DNA from: Coemansia sp. RSA 487
Lineage: Eukaryota > Kickxellomycota > Kickxellomycetes > Kickxellales > Kickxellaceae
DNA length: 64,000 nt
Reading direction: 5' to 3'
Assembly: GCA_027577595.1 (NCBI GenBank)
Contig: JANBRJ010000007.1
Location: forward strand, 248,001-312,000
Part shown: positions 53,224 through 60,568 of the stretch, one piece after another
How the letters are laid out: each line of letters starts with the position of its first letter
Numbering within the stretch: position 1 is the stretch's first letter
Translations under genes and position numbers: made by a program
Notes under the pieces: generated by a model
Database searches by the model: none
Seen by the model: the letters and a program-made list of their open reading frames with translations, nothing else
Told to the model about the DNA's origin: nothing

Positions 53224-55545
53224 TTACTCGCCGTTGCTTGACTCATCAGCCCACGAGGACGCGTCATATGGGCTGCTCTCGCTGAGCTCAGACTCCTGGT
53301 CGGCAGCAAACTGGTCGAGGGAATCCAGCGTGTTCTGGATCTTCTTCACAATAGCCTTGCGTTTGTCACGGACTGCCAGATCACCGTAGCTAAGAATCTC
53401 GTCCAGCTTTAACAACAGCCTTTGTAAGATCTCTTGATACTCGTGGAAAGTGGAGTTGCTGCGGTTATATGCTAGCTTGAGATGACCATTCTTGTCCGCC
53501 ACAAATGATAGCTGGGTGTCGCGTAGCCGCCTGTTGTAGTCCTCGCGCACTGTGTCCAGCTCTTTGCCAATCTCGTGCAACTTTCCAAGAGATTCTCTGA
53601 TCTGTTGCGCACGCTCCTCGTTTTCAGCTGCTGCAGCCTGTTCTTCCGCTGTTGTTGCTTCTGGCTGGACTGCTTTGTCAGCAGCGCTTTCCTTTGGCTT
53701 GCGTGCCTCCTGTTGCTGGGAATAATCATGCTGTGTGTCGAGATGACGCTTACGACCACCCTGGCCAGCTGCTGTCTCCTCCTGCTGTGTGACGACACTC
53801 TTCTTATGACGGCGGTTACGGCGATGTTTGCGGTTACGACGTGCACTGCCAAACGGCCCACTGCCAGCTTCATTCTGCATGTCTTCGAGCTGACACTTGC
53901 AGTTGTTCAGCAGCTGCGAAAACTCGCTATCAGAATGTTCATGCTGCTGCTGCTGCTCCAAACTACGGGCTGTGGCATCGTCGTTGTCGACATCCATTGC
54001 TGTTCCGCTAGTATCGCCGCCAGTGGTGGCAGCAGCTTCATGGCGAGCCTTTTCGCTAGCTTTGTCAGCTGCAGGGCTCCACATTTCATCACCATTGTCG
54101 TCGCGACTGCCTAGCAATGGACTAAGCGACAAGAACATGTTGTCATCGTTCAGGTTGGCAATGCGGTTGCGCAGGGACTGTGCGGCCTTGCGGTAGTCTG
54201 TGGGTTCTTCAACCTCGACAGATGCTTCTTCGGGCTTGCTGTCTTCAAGAACTTGCGGCTGGGAGGGTTGCATAGGCTCTGCTGAAGGCACTTCAACAAC
54301 ATTCACTTTGACATTGTTTCCTGCATCACTAGGCTTCCTCTCCTTGGCTTCGCCGAGGGGTGCTTTCGAAACAGGAATCTGCTTCTGCCGAGGTTGCTGT
54401 TGCCGTACTGAGGACCGGCGGCGCGCAAGACTCTCTTCATCTTCTTCGGCGCCAATCTCGTCGAGTCTGTTGCGCACAACACGCAGAACATTGTCGATCA
54501 TGCTTTGGTCCGCGTTTGGGCCGCGCAGAACTAGTGGAGACGACGAAACAAAAGAAGAAGTAGCATGCGACGGTTGCTCAGGCGACATTTTCTGCTTGCT
54601 CTCATCGTTATCAGCTGGAAGGGGAGCAGGAGCAGGAGCAGGAGCAGGGGCAGGGGCAGGGGCAGGGACATCTTTTGCAGCTGACGGTAACTGCGCTGTT
54701 GCCGTTTGAATAGCGCTGTCCTTTGCTCCATTAGCATTCCCTCCGCTGCCAAAGTATGCGTCGAGGAGCTCGCCTAGCGCGTTCTTTTGCGCACGCTTGC
54801 TGGCGATCTCGTCCTGCGTGTTCAGCTGGTTGTTGAGAATATGGTTGAAGAAATGGAATGGTGGATAGAATATAACCTCTTCATCTTCTTCATCGTCCAT
54901 ATCGCTGCTATCTGTGTTGTCTCGCTGGCGTTTGATAGCCTGGTCTTTCGCTTCTGCTGCTTCTGCTGCTGCCGCTGTCGCTGCTTCTTTGATTGCAGCT
55001 CTTTTGGCTTTGGCCTCTTGCGCTGCCTTTTGGGCCATCTTGTACTGGTCGATCTGCTTCGTGCGCTCCTCTTCTGCTAGCCTAGCCAAGTACGCGCTCC
55101 GTGCACGCTGCGCAGCCTGTCTCGCATGCACTTGACGCTGCCTCTCTAAATACCTTTGGTACTCGTTCAGCTGCCGCTCCCTTTTCTGATGCTCGCGCAG
55201 CTGTTCAGCCAAAAGGGAGCGCTGGAGCTGTGTCTGAGCACGCTGCTGCTGGAGGCTGCGCATTTGTGCTTGGATGTCAATCAGTGGCGAGCTGGAGTAA
55301 GCTGAGCGGAGCGCATGCAGTGCGTCGAATGAAAAACTGCCGTCGTAGTCGTCGTCATCGACGAAGCGGATGAACGGGTATCCGGGGACTGAGCGCTCAG
55401 CGCGATGTGGAGTGGGGTGCTGGCCAGCAAGAATAGAAGCACCACCGCTGCCTCTACCTTCGGTCCATGTTTGTCGCTTGGGCGCATTGCTTGAGGAGTA
55501 CAGCCGGATAGGCACAACTGTATCGTCATCCAGAAAGAACTGCAT
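53224..55545 (-). CDS. BAG-domain Hsp70 co-chaperone
   Basis: This 773-residue protein ends with a BAG domain (about 660-746), the three-helix nucleotide exchange factor module for Hsp70. Recognisable parts are EEYQ-type helices in FHEYQEILQRLLLKLDEIL and RKAIVKKIQNTLDSLD. A long Gln/Arg/Ala-rich coiled coil occupies about 85-190, followed by an acidic patch and EEVIFYPPFHFFNHIL. A Pro-Ala dipeptide run lies near 54613-54670. The C-terminal tail is acidic. The start is MQFFLDDDTVVPIRLY at 55545; the frame upstream runs through leader sequence. A TATA box (55737-55746) and a perfect heat-shock element (55970-55982) lie upstream. The gene is intron-less. Confidence 0.85.
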   Translation of the reverse strand: MQFFLDDDTVVPIRLYSSSNAPKRQTWTEGRGSGGASILAGQHPTPHRAERSVPGYPFIRFVDDDDYDGSFSFDALHALRSAYSSSPLIDIQAQMRSLQQQRAQTQLQRSLLAEQLREHQKRERQLNEYQRYLERQRQVHARQAAQRARSAYLARLAEEERTKQIDQYKMAQKAAQEAKAKRAAIKEAATAAAAEAAEAKDQAIKRQRDNTDSSDMDDEEDEEVIFYPPFHFFNHILNNQLNTQDEIASKRAQKNALGELLDAYFGSGGNANGAKDSAIQTATAQLPSAAKDVPAPAPAPAPAPAPAPLPADNDESKQKMSPEQPSHATSSFVSSSPLVLRGPNADQSMIDNVLRVVRNRLDEIGAEEDEESLARRRSSVRQQQPRQKQIPVSKAPLGEAKERKPSDAGNNVKVNVVEVPSAEPMQPSQPQVLEDSKPEEASVEVEEPTDYRKAAQSLRNRIANLNDDNMFLSLSPLLGSRDDNGDEMWSPAADKASEKARHEAAATTGGDTSGTAMDVDNDDATARSLEQQQQHEHSDSEFSQLLNNCKCQLEDMQNEAGSGPFGSARRNRKHRRNRRHKKSVVTQQEETAAGQGGRKRHLDTQHDYSQQQEARKPKESAADKAVQPEATTAEEQAAAAENEERAQQIRESLGKLHEIGKELDTVREDYNRRLRDTQLSFVADKNGHLKLAYNRSNSTFHEYQEILQRLLLKLDEILSYGDLAVRDKRKAIVKKIQNTLDSLDQFAADQESELSESSPYDASSWADESSNGE

Positions 55546-55736
55546 TCTTGGGACAAGTGAAGTGTGCTTGTTTTGATGGACTGCGTGGGGGGCAATGGAT
55601 AGTATAGCTCGGGTACAGTATAGCGGAGAACGTCCAGAGAATGTATCAGAGAAAAACACAAGTGGTAAGTTTGAAGTATGGAATGAAAGAAAAGAAAGAA
55701 GTGAAATACCAAAGGGACTGCTCCGAGATGTTGAAC

Positions 55737-55746
55737 TTTTTATATA
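55737..55746 (-). promoter_or_regulatory. TATA box of the BAG gene
   Basis: On the minus strand this reads TATATAAAAA, 192 bp before the BAG ATG, followed by a long leader. Confidence 0.55.
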
Positions 55747-55969
55747 CCAGTAGGCTGAGGGAGAGGGGGAGATGATTTTTGCACAGTTGCACAGTGTGTT
55801 TGTCAGCCATTTTATGTGTGTATGATGACGTTTCAGTTGCGGAGCTCGGTTCACAGCCTAAAATAAAAAAACAAAAAACTCAATGTTGAGAAAAGAGTTT
55901 GTCGAAGTTTAAAGAAAGGGCTAGAGCAGCCTGGACTCGTCTCCATTCTTCCATTCTGAGAATCCCCCA

Positions 55970-55982
55970 GAATATTCCAGAA
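55970..55982. promoter_or_regulatory. Heat-shock element upstream of the BAG gene
   Basis: The sequence GAATATTCCAGAA is three perfectly spaced, alternately oriented GAA units (GAAnnTTCnnGAA), the binding site of a heat-shock factor trimer. It lies about 225 bp upstream of the BAG TATA box, in a gap whose other side is the 3' end of a gene, so BAG is the natural target. Confidence 0.65.
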
Positions 55983-56176
55983 CATAAAAAGAAATATTTC
56001 CAACTTCCGCGCCCTGACCCACTAGCGCCATGTAAGCTAATTGAGAAAACTTGCTGCGCACAGCCAAAAAAAAGAAATCAGCCACTTTTCCAATTGATTA
56101 CAAATTGCCCAAACAAGCACAAAACCTAAAACTTTTGGAAAAGATGTTTACTAGTAGAAAATATATGCATTTGTTC

Positions 56177-57295
56177 CTATCTTCGGATTACGGACCGCCG
56201 CCAGCGCCGCTCGCCAAGGACAATAGACACTACAATCGATGTTATTGCGGCAATGACAGCTGGCGTCGCATAGCGCATGATAACTTTAAACCAAGCAGAC
56301 CAACTGCCGTTGCTCCAGCGACGTCTAACTAATGTCGATGCTGCTGTAGTTGCAGATTGCTGACGATCGATGCCATCCCGAGTGCCCTGGACGGCTATGG
56401 TTTGTTCGGTGGTAGCAGCAGTTGTTTGGCCCATCGTACGAGCAGCAAGATTGCCATTATTTGCATCTTTGGGGCAGGCTACCCGGGCAAGCAGCTGTGA
56501 CTCGGTGGAAAGCGGCATTGCAGCTAGCTGGCCGCACACCTTGGTCAGTGAGCGCGGCAGAGCTTGCGTGGCAATGAACTTGAGTACGCTGCTGGGGATC
56601 CAGCCCTTCAAGTCACCATCAGCGATCTGGACGACCTTGCACCACTTGTCGCCATCCAGTCCAAGCCTTGCCTTGTCCTCTTGTAGCGCATCGGTGATTA
56701 GCTGGCCGGCAATTCCAGCCTCCATGCGCACAATGCCATGAGCAGTGTCCTCGGGAATCCGGCTGTCCTCGACGCTCTGGCTAACGTTTAAATATCCTCT
56801 TTTCTTTCCGCCATCTATGGAGTTGTTAATATCAACTTTGGTGATACGCGCAAGCAGCACAGAGTCCCGGGCAGATGTTGGCCAAATGGCTTTCATCTTG
56901 ACATAGTGGATGGCATCGCCATGGCCCAACTTCTCGACCACCTTTGCAGAGTCTGTCAGCTCGTCCCATTCGGACCTACGCGTCACGTCGGCAAGAAGAT
57001 CAAATGCGGTTTCCGGGGTTGTTGGTGCATAAAACGTAACACGGAAGCAGAAGGGCTTTGTCGCATGGCCCTGGATCGTGATCGGATACGGGTCCGTCAG
57101 TGAGACCAGTGGCGTCCATGGGCTGTCTTCGGGCTCATTTCCATGTTGCGTCGCCATCTGCATGAACATTTTCTCCATGTTGGTGCACTTTTCCATATAT
57201 TTGTGTTGCACTCCGCTGGAAGCTGCATTGCGGTTCTGCGTCTGTTCGGGTGTCTGTTCGAGTGTCTGTTCGAGTGTCTGTGCGTCAACTACCAT
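56177..57295 (-). CDS. START lipid-transfer domain protein with C-terminal membrane anchor
   Basis: This frame encodes 372 residues. A START domain (about 60-270) is shown by FRVTFYAPTTPETAFDLLAD, the MKAIWPTSARDSVLLARI strand, and the C-terminal helix GWIPSSVLKFIATQALPRSL. START domains hold a single lipid (sterol, phospholipid or ceramide) for transfer between membranes; the substrate cannot be told here. A hydrophobic span (about 343-361, PAVIAAITSIVVSIVLG) next to an Arg-rich end suggests tail anchoring. The N-terminus has TLEQ repeats. The ATG at 57295 lies just after a branch-site-like CACTAAC, a poly-T tract and an AG. The gene may therefore be the last exon of a longer spliced gene with membrane segments encoded upstream. 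Confidence 0.8.
   Translation of the reverse strand: MVVDAQTLEQTLEQTPEQTQNRNAASSGVQHKYMEKCTNMEKMFMQMATQHGNEPEDSPWTPLVSLTDPYPITIQGHATKPFCFRVTFYAPTTPETAFDLLADVTRRSEWDELTDSAKVVEKLGHGDAIHYVKMKAIWPTSARDSVLLARITKVDINNSIDGGKKRGYLNVSQSVEDSRIPEDTAHGIVRMEAGIAGQLITDALQEDKARLGLDGDKWCKVVQIADGDLKGWIPSSVLKFIATQALPRSLTKVCGQLAAMPLSTESQLLARVACPKDANNGNLAARTMGQTTAATTEQTIAVQGTRDGIDRQQSATTAASTLVRRRWSNGSWSAWFKVIMRYATPAVIAAITSIVVSIVLGERRWRRSVIRR
57241..57284. repeat. 12-bp tandem repeat in the START gene
   Basis: Three to four copies of a TCTGTTCGAGTG-type unit lie in frame and encode the repeated Thr-Leu-Glu-Gln near the N-terminus. The number of copies may vary between strains. Confidence 0.85.
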
Positions 57296-57348
57296 TCCTC
57301 ATCGATTGTCCAAAAAAAAAGTTCACATCGCATATGTATTATTAGATG

Positions 57349-57992
57349 TTAGTGTTCTGAGCGGCTATTCCCGGCCAGTTCAATGTAACATGTCTTCATC
57401 TTACCTGGTGGATTCGTCTGTTGGCGTGGTGCGCTGGTGGATTCGGAATATCGGGTAATTTCGACATTATTGTTGAAAGCTGAGCCCTCGGATATGGCGA
57501 TAATGGAGGGTATCAGCATAAAGAACAGAAGCTGGAACATTGCGTAATGAAGCTTGTCAAGCGAATACTGAGCAGAATCTACAGCCACCAAAATGAGAAA
57601 CAAAAACGAAGAAAATTTGAAGACAACGAGCACTTTAATAAAGGGAGGAGAGCACGTAGACTAGCATAATAGCATATATGCATGGGAAGAATGTGTCAAT
57701 GCATCAAAAGGCAAAAGGGGATGCAGGTTCAGTTCCAAAGAACCTACAAGCCTGTTTACCACTCTTTTTCTTCCTGAAAAGGTAAAATTAAAGCAAGGCT
57801 TGCTATTGTGAGAACAATCTGTGCAACCCAGCCCGAGCATTCAAGAGGAGGTTACGTACATTTGTTCAGTGTAGTAAGCAAGGGCAATGGCAGCAGCAGG
57901 GACGCAGCAACCACGATTACTGCGCGCGACTCTGAGAAACTCGCCAGAACCTGACGCCCCCGCCGTTGGACAGTGACGTTCCTTGCATGCAT
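57349..57992 (-). CDS. Spliced membrane-protein exons upstream of START gene
   Basis: Two coding-like exons encode membrane spans. Exon A (57860-57992, from MHARNVTVQRRG) contains AVIVVAASLLLPLPLLTTLN and ends at a GTACGT donor. Exon B begins at about 57578 after a TTCTCATTTTGGTGGCTGTAG acceptor, or at 57632 after AAAG; both keep the frame. It contains YAMFQLLFFMLIPSIIAISE and then a polar tail. The frame runs to a stop at 57349, but a GTAAGA donor at 57404 could end exon B at 57405. Open sequence continues upstream of the first ATG to a TTTTAG, so the N-terminus is uncertain. It is either a separate small membrane protein or the front of the START gene. Confidence 0.4.
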
Positions 57993-58582
57993 TTGTTTGA
58001 AGTTGATGTATAAGTCTACTGTTCCGACCAAAAGCTGCGTTCTAAAAGATGTTGTTGATATGAGCAAATGTTGTAAAAAATAAAAAGAAATAATAATGAG
58101 AAACAAACGGAAATTGGAAAAGAGAAAAGAAAAGAAAGGCGACGCAGGCAAAACGACTGGGAAAGTTTAAAATAAAGAGGGAGGAAGAGCAATTTTAGAA
58201 TATTTTCAGAGGCACTTTGAATTTTGAAAGAAAAAATCTGGTGACTGAATATGCTCCATTCTATCAATTCCAATCCCAGGTGGACCTTTTTTTCCACGCA
58301 ATCCATTGCTTGGTTGGCCTGGACTTTTATTGCTTTCCTTTACTTTGTGGTTTATTTGGCAGCCAAGCAATGGATTGCACAGCAGGTCATTTGTGCGAAA
58401 AGGGGTCACATTTACGTGAGTTAATTCGGTTCTTTTTCACTTCTTTCACATGCACTGGCATACATTATACAGTCCAGCATGTACCCAAATGGGGAATACA
58501 CGTATTAACCAAACTATATAGATCTGATTAGATGGTATAAATCAGGGCTCCAGAGATCCAAACAAAACAACATGCCTGCTGT
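57993..58582. other. Intergenic gap with hairpin
   Basis: AT- and CT-rich sequence between the membrane-protein exons and the 3' end of the lyase gene. It contains the inverted repeat described separately and possibly the leader and first exon of the minus-strand gene. Confidence 0.45.
58298..58378. repeat. Inverted repeat, 16-bp perfect arms
   Basis: The arms GCAATCCATTGCTTGG (58298-58313) and its exact reverse complement (58363-58378) are separated by 49 bases. Transcribed, it would form a long-stem hairpin. It could be a terminator for one of the flanking genes, a structured leader, or the relic of a small inverted-repeat element. Confidence 0.7.
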
Positions 58583-60253
58583 TTACTTGCCAGCCATCCA
58601 AGCAAACTGCAGCTTCTGGTGGCCTCCCGGAGCAATCAAACAGTTGATTAGGGTCAGGCCGTTGTGGGCCAGTGCCTCATTGACGGCATCCCCCAGCTCC
58701 GCCGGCGTCTTGACAAGCCGACCCCTGGCGCCAACAGCCTCAGCAATCAGCTCGTAGCGCACATCTGGGGTAAGCGCAGTGGACGGCAACCGGCCCTGGC
58801 GCTCAAGCTCATCATACTCGCTCTTGTCCAGGCCAAAGTAAATACCGTTGTTGTTGATAACGATGACTACCAGCGGCAGGCGCGCACGCACCGCGGTCTC
58901 CAGCTCCATTGCACTGAATCCAAACGCCGAGTCCCCGACGATGGCCACGACGCGACTATCAGGGTAGTGCAACTGCGCGGCAACGGCAAAGCCCATACCA
59001 ACACCCATGTTCGCATAGGTCGCACAGTCCAGACGCCTCCGAGGTTCCTGGAAGTCATACACGGTACGGGCGATGTCCATGGTGTTTGCGCCCTCGCTTA
59101 CAAGCACAACGTCCGCAGGCAGTCGCTGCTTGATCTCGTAAAACGCGCGGTGATACGTCATCGGCAATGCGTCGCTATGGTACTTGGCAACCTGCTTGGC
59201 TCCGTTGGTGCGCGCATTCTCAAATAGCCCCATGACAAAGGGCGTGGATTCCGGGCCTGGGGTATAAGGGCCTTGGATTGCGTCGGTCAGCTGCTGCAGG
59301 ACAAGCGGCAAATGGCCTTGCAGGGCAACGTCAATGGATACGTTGACGCCCATTTCCTCGGGACACACATCGACTTGGATGATGCGGGCATCGGGGTTGA
59401 AGCGGCGTCCAAAATGCAGAATCCAGTTGACACGTGCGCCCAGCAGAAGCACCACATCGGAGCCCTTCAGCGCATTGGTCCGTGCGCTAGACACATTCAT
59501 CGGGTGATTGTCAGGGACCACACCCTTTGCCATCGGCGTCGGCAGGAACGGTGCACGATACTTGTCGACAAACGCACGCACCTGCTCCTCGGCCCTTGCA
59601 TACGACGCGCCCTTTCCAACGATAATCAACGGGCTCTGTGCGTCTGCCAAGATGCGCGCCGCCTCGTGTATGTCGGCCGGATTTGCCTGCGCATAGGTGT
59701 GCTTGAACCGCGGTGCACGTACAAGTTCTGTTTCGGGCACCGAACCCTGGATATAGTCGGCTGGCAAATCGATGTAAGCAGCACCTGGGCGGCCAGCCAC
59801 GGCATACGTAAAGGCGCGCTCGACGGTGGCCGGGATCTGCGCAATAGTAGGCGGTCTTGCCGAGTATTTAGTATAAGGTCTACACATCTCGACTTGCAGC
59901 GCCTCTTGGAACGCGCCAGCACCCTCAAGGCTTGTTTCGCATGCACCCCCTATTAGCACCAGGGGCCATGTGTTGACTTGCGAGTTGACTACGCCAGCCA
60001 GAGCATGCACTACGCCGGGCCCCGACACAACTAGGCAGACGCCGGGCTTCTGGTTCAGGTACCCCCATGCGGACGCTGCGTAGCTGCACGACTGCTCGTT
60101 GCGGAAGCTGACAAACCGTATCCCCTCCGCTTGGATCGCCTCGGCTACCTCGACCACTGGAATTCCTACTATCCCAAACACCACCTCAACGCCCTGCTGC
60201 TTAAGCGCACGAGCAAGGGTCTGGGCGCCTGTGCACTTTCTATCGGTTGCCAT
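58583..60253 (-). CDS. HACL1: 2-hydroxyacyl-CoA lyase (oxalyl-CoA decarboxylase family)
   Basis: This 556-residue thiamine-diphosphate enzyme matches human HACL1 and yeast YEL020C closely throughout. HACL1 cleaves 2-hydroxyacyl-CoA to formyl-CoA and an aldehyde in alpha-oxidation; oxalyl-CoA decarboxylase is the related activity in bacteria and plants. The cofactor-activating Glu is E53 in FRNEQSC, and the cofactor site motif spans GDSAFGFSAMELETA to INNNGIYFG. Other matches include FGIVGIPVVEVA, VVSGPGVVHALAG, FLPTPMAKGVVPDNHP and LNWILHFG-like VNWILHFG. The C-terminus is MAGK, not a standard peroxisomal PTS1 such as SKL. An upstream in-frame extension of 22 codons is AT-rich, so MATDRKCTG at 60253 is taken as the start. 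The gene is intron-less. Confidence 0.94.
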   Translation of the reverse strand: MATDRKCTGAQTLARALKQQGVEVVFGIVGIPVVEVAEAIQAEGIRFVSFRNEQSCSYAASAWGYLNQKPGVCLVVSGPGVVHALAGVVNSQVNTWPLVLIGGACETSLEGAGAFQEALQVEMCRPYTKYSARPPTIAQIPATVERAFTYAVAGRPGAAYIDLPADYIQGSVPETELVRAPRFKHTYAQANPADIHEAARILADAQSPLIIVGKGASYARAEEQVRAFVDKYRAPFLPTPMAKGVVPDNHPMNVSSARTNALKGSDVVLLLGARVNWILHFGRRFNPDARIIQVDVCPEEMGVNVSIDVALQGHLPLVLQQLTDAIQGPYTPGPESTPFVMGLFENARTNGAKQVAKYHSDALPMTYHRAFYEIKQRLPADVVLVSEGANTMDIARTVYDFQEPRRRLDCATYANMGVGMGFAVAAQLHYPDSRVVAIVGDSAFGFSAMELETAVRARLPLVVIVINNNGIYFGLDKSEYDELERQGRLPSTALTPDVRYELIAEAVGARGRLVKTPAELGDAVNEALAHNGLTLINCLIAPGGHQKLQFAWMAGK

Positions 60254-60568
60254 TATGTGTGTGCTTGCTAGAATAAGGTGTTTCTTTAGTATTGTGTAAA
60301 TAATGATGAATAAAAGCACTTAGAGAGAGAAAGCCGGAGAAGAAACTCTGGGATGTGGGGAGGCTTTTTAAAAGCGTAGTACAGCCTCAGTAAACAGCAA
60401 GTATCGTGGTGGAATTCCGGCGGAACCATGCATGATTTGCGGAGATTATTGCAACTCACCATTTCTGAAGAGCATCGCGTCATCTGCAATTGAAATAAGC
60501 TCAAAGTAAACAAGGGGTTACTTTGTTGTTGAAGAGAGTTAAAGAAAAATAAATAGAGGCTTTTTTTA
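60254..60568. other. Intergenic gap
   Basis: This 315 bp gap lies between two minus-strand genes and holds the lyase promoter and the 3' flank of the glycerol-3-phosphate dehydrogenase gene. Nothing else is recognised. Confidence 0.6.

Noticed and set aside
58217-58531. 104-codon plus-strand frame over the inverted repeat
   Set aside because: It has no family features, and its length is expected by chance across a hairpin region.
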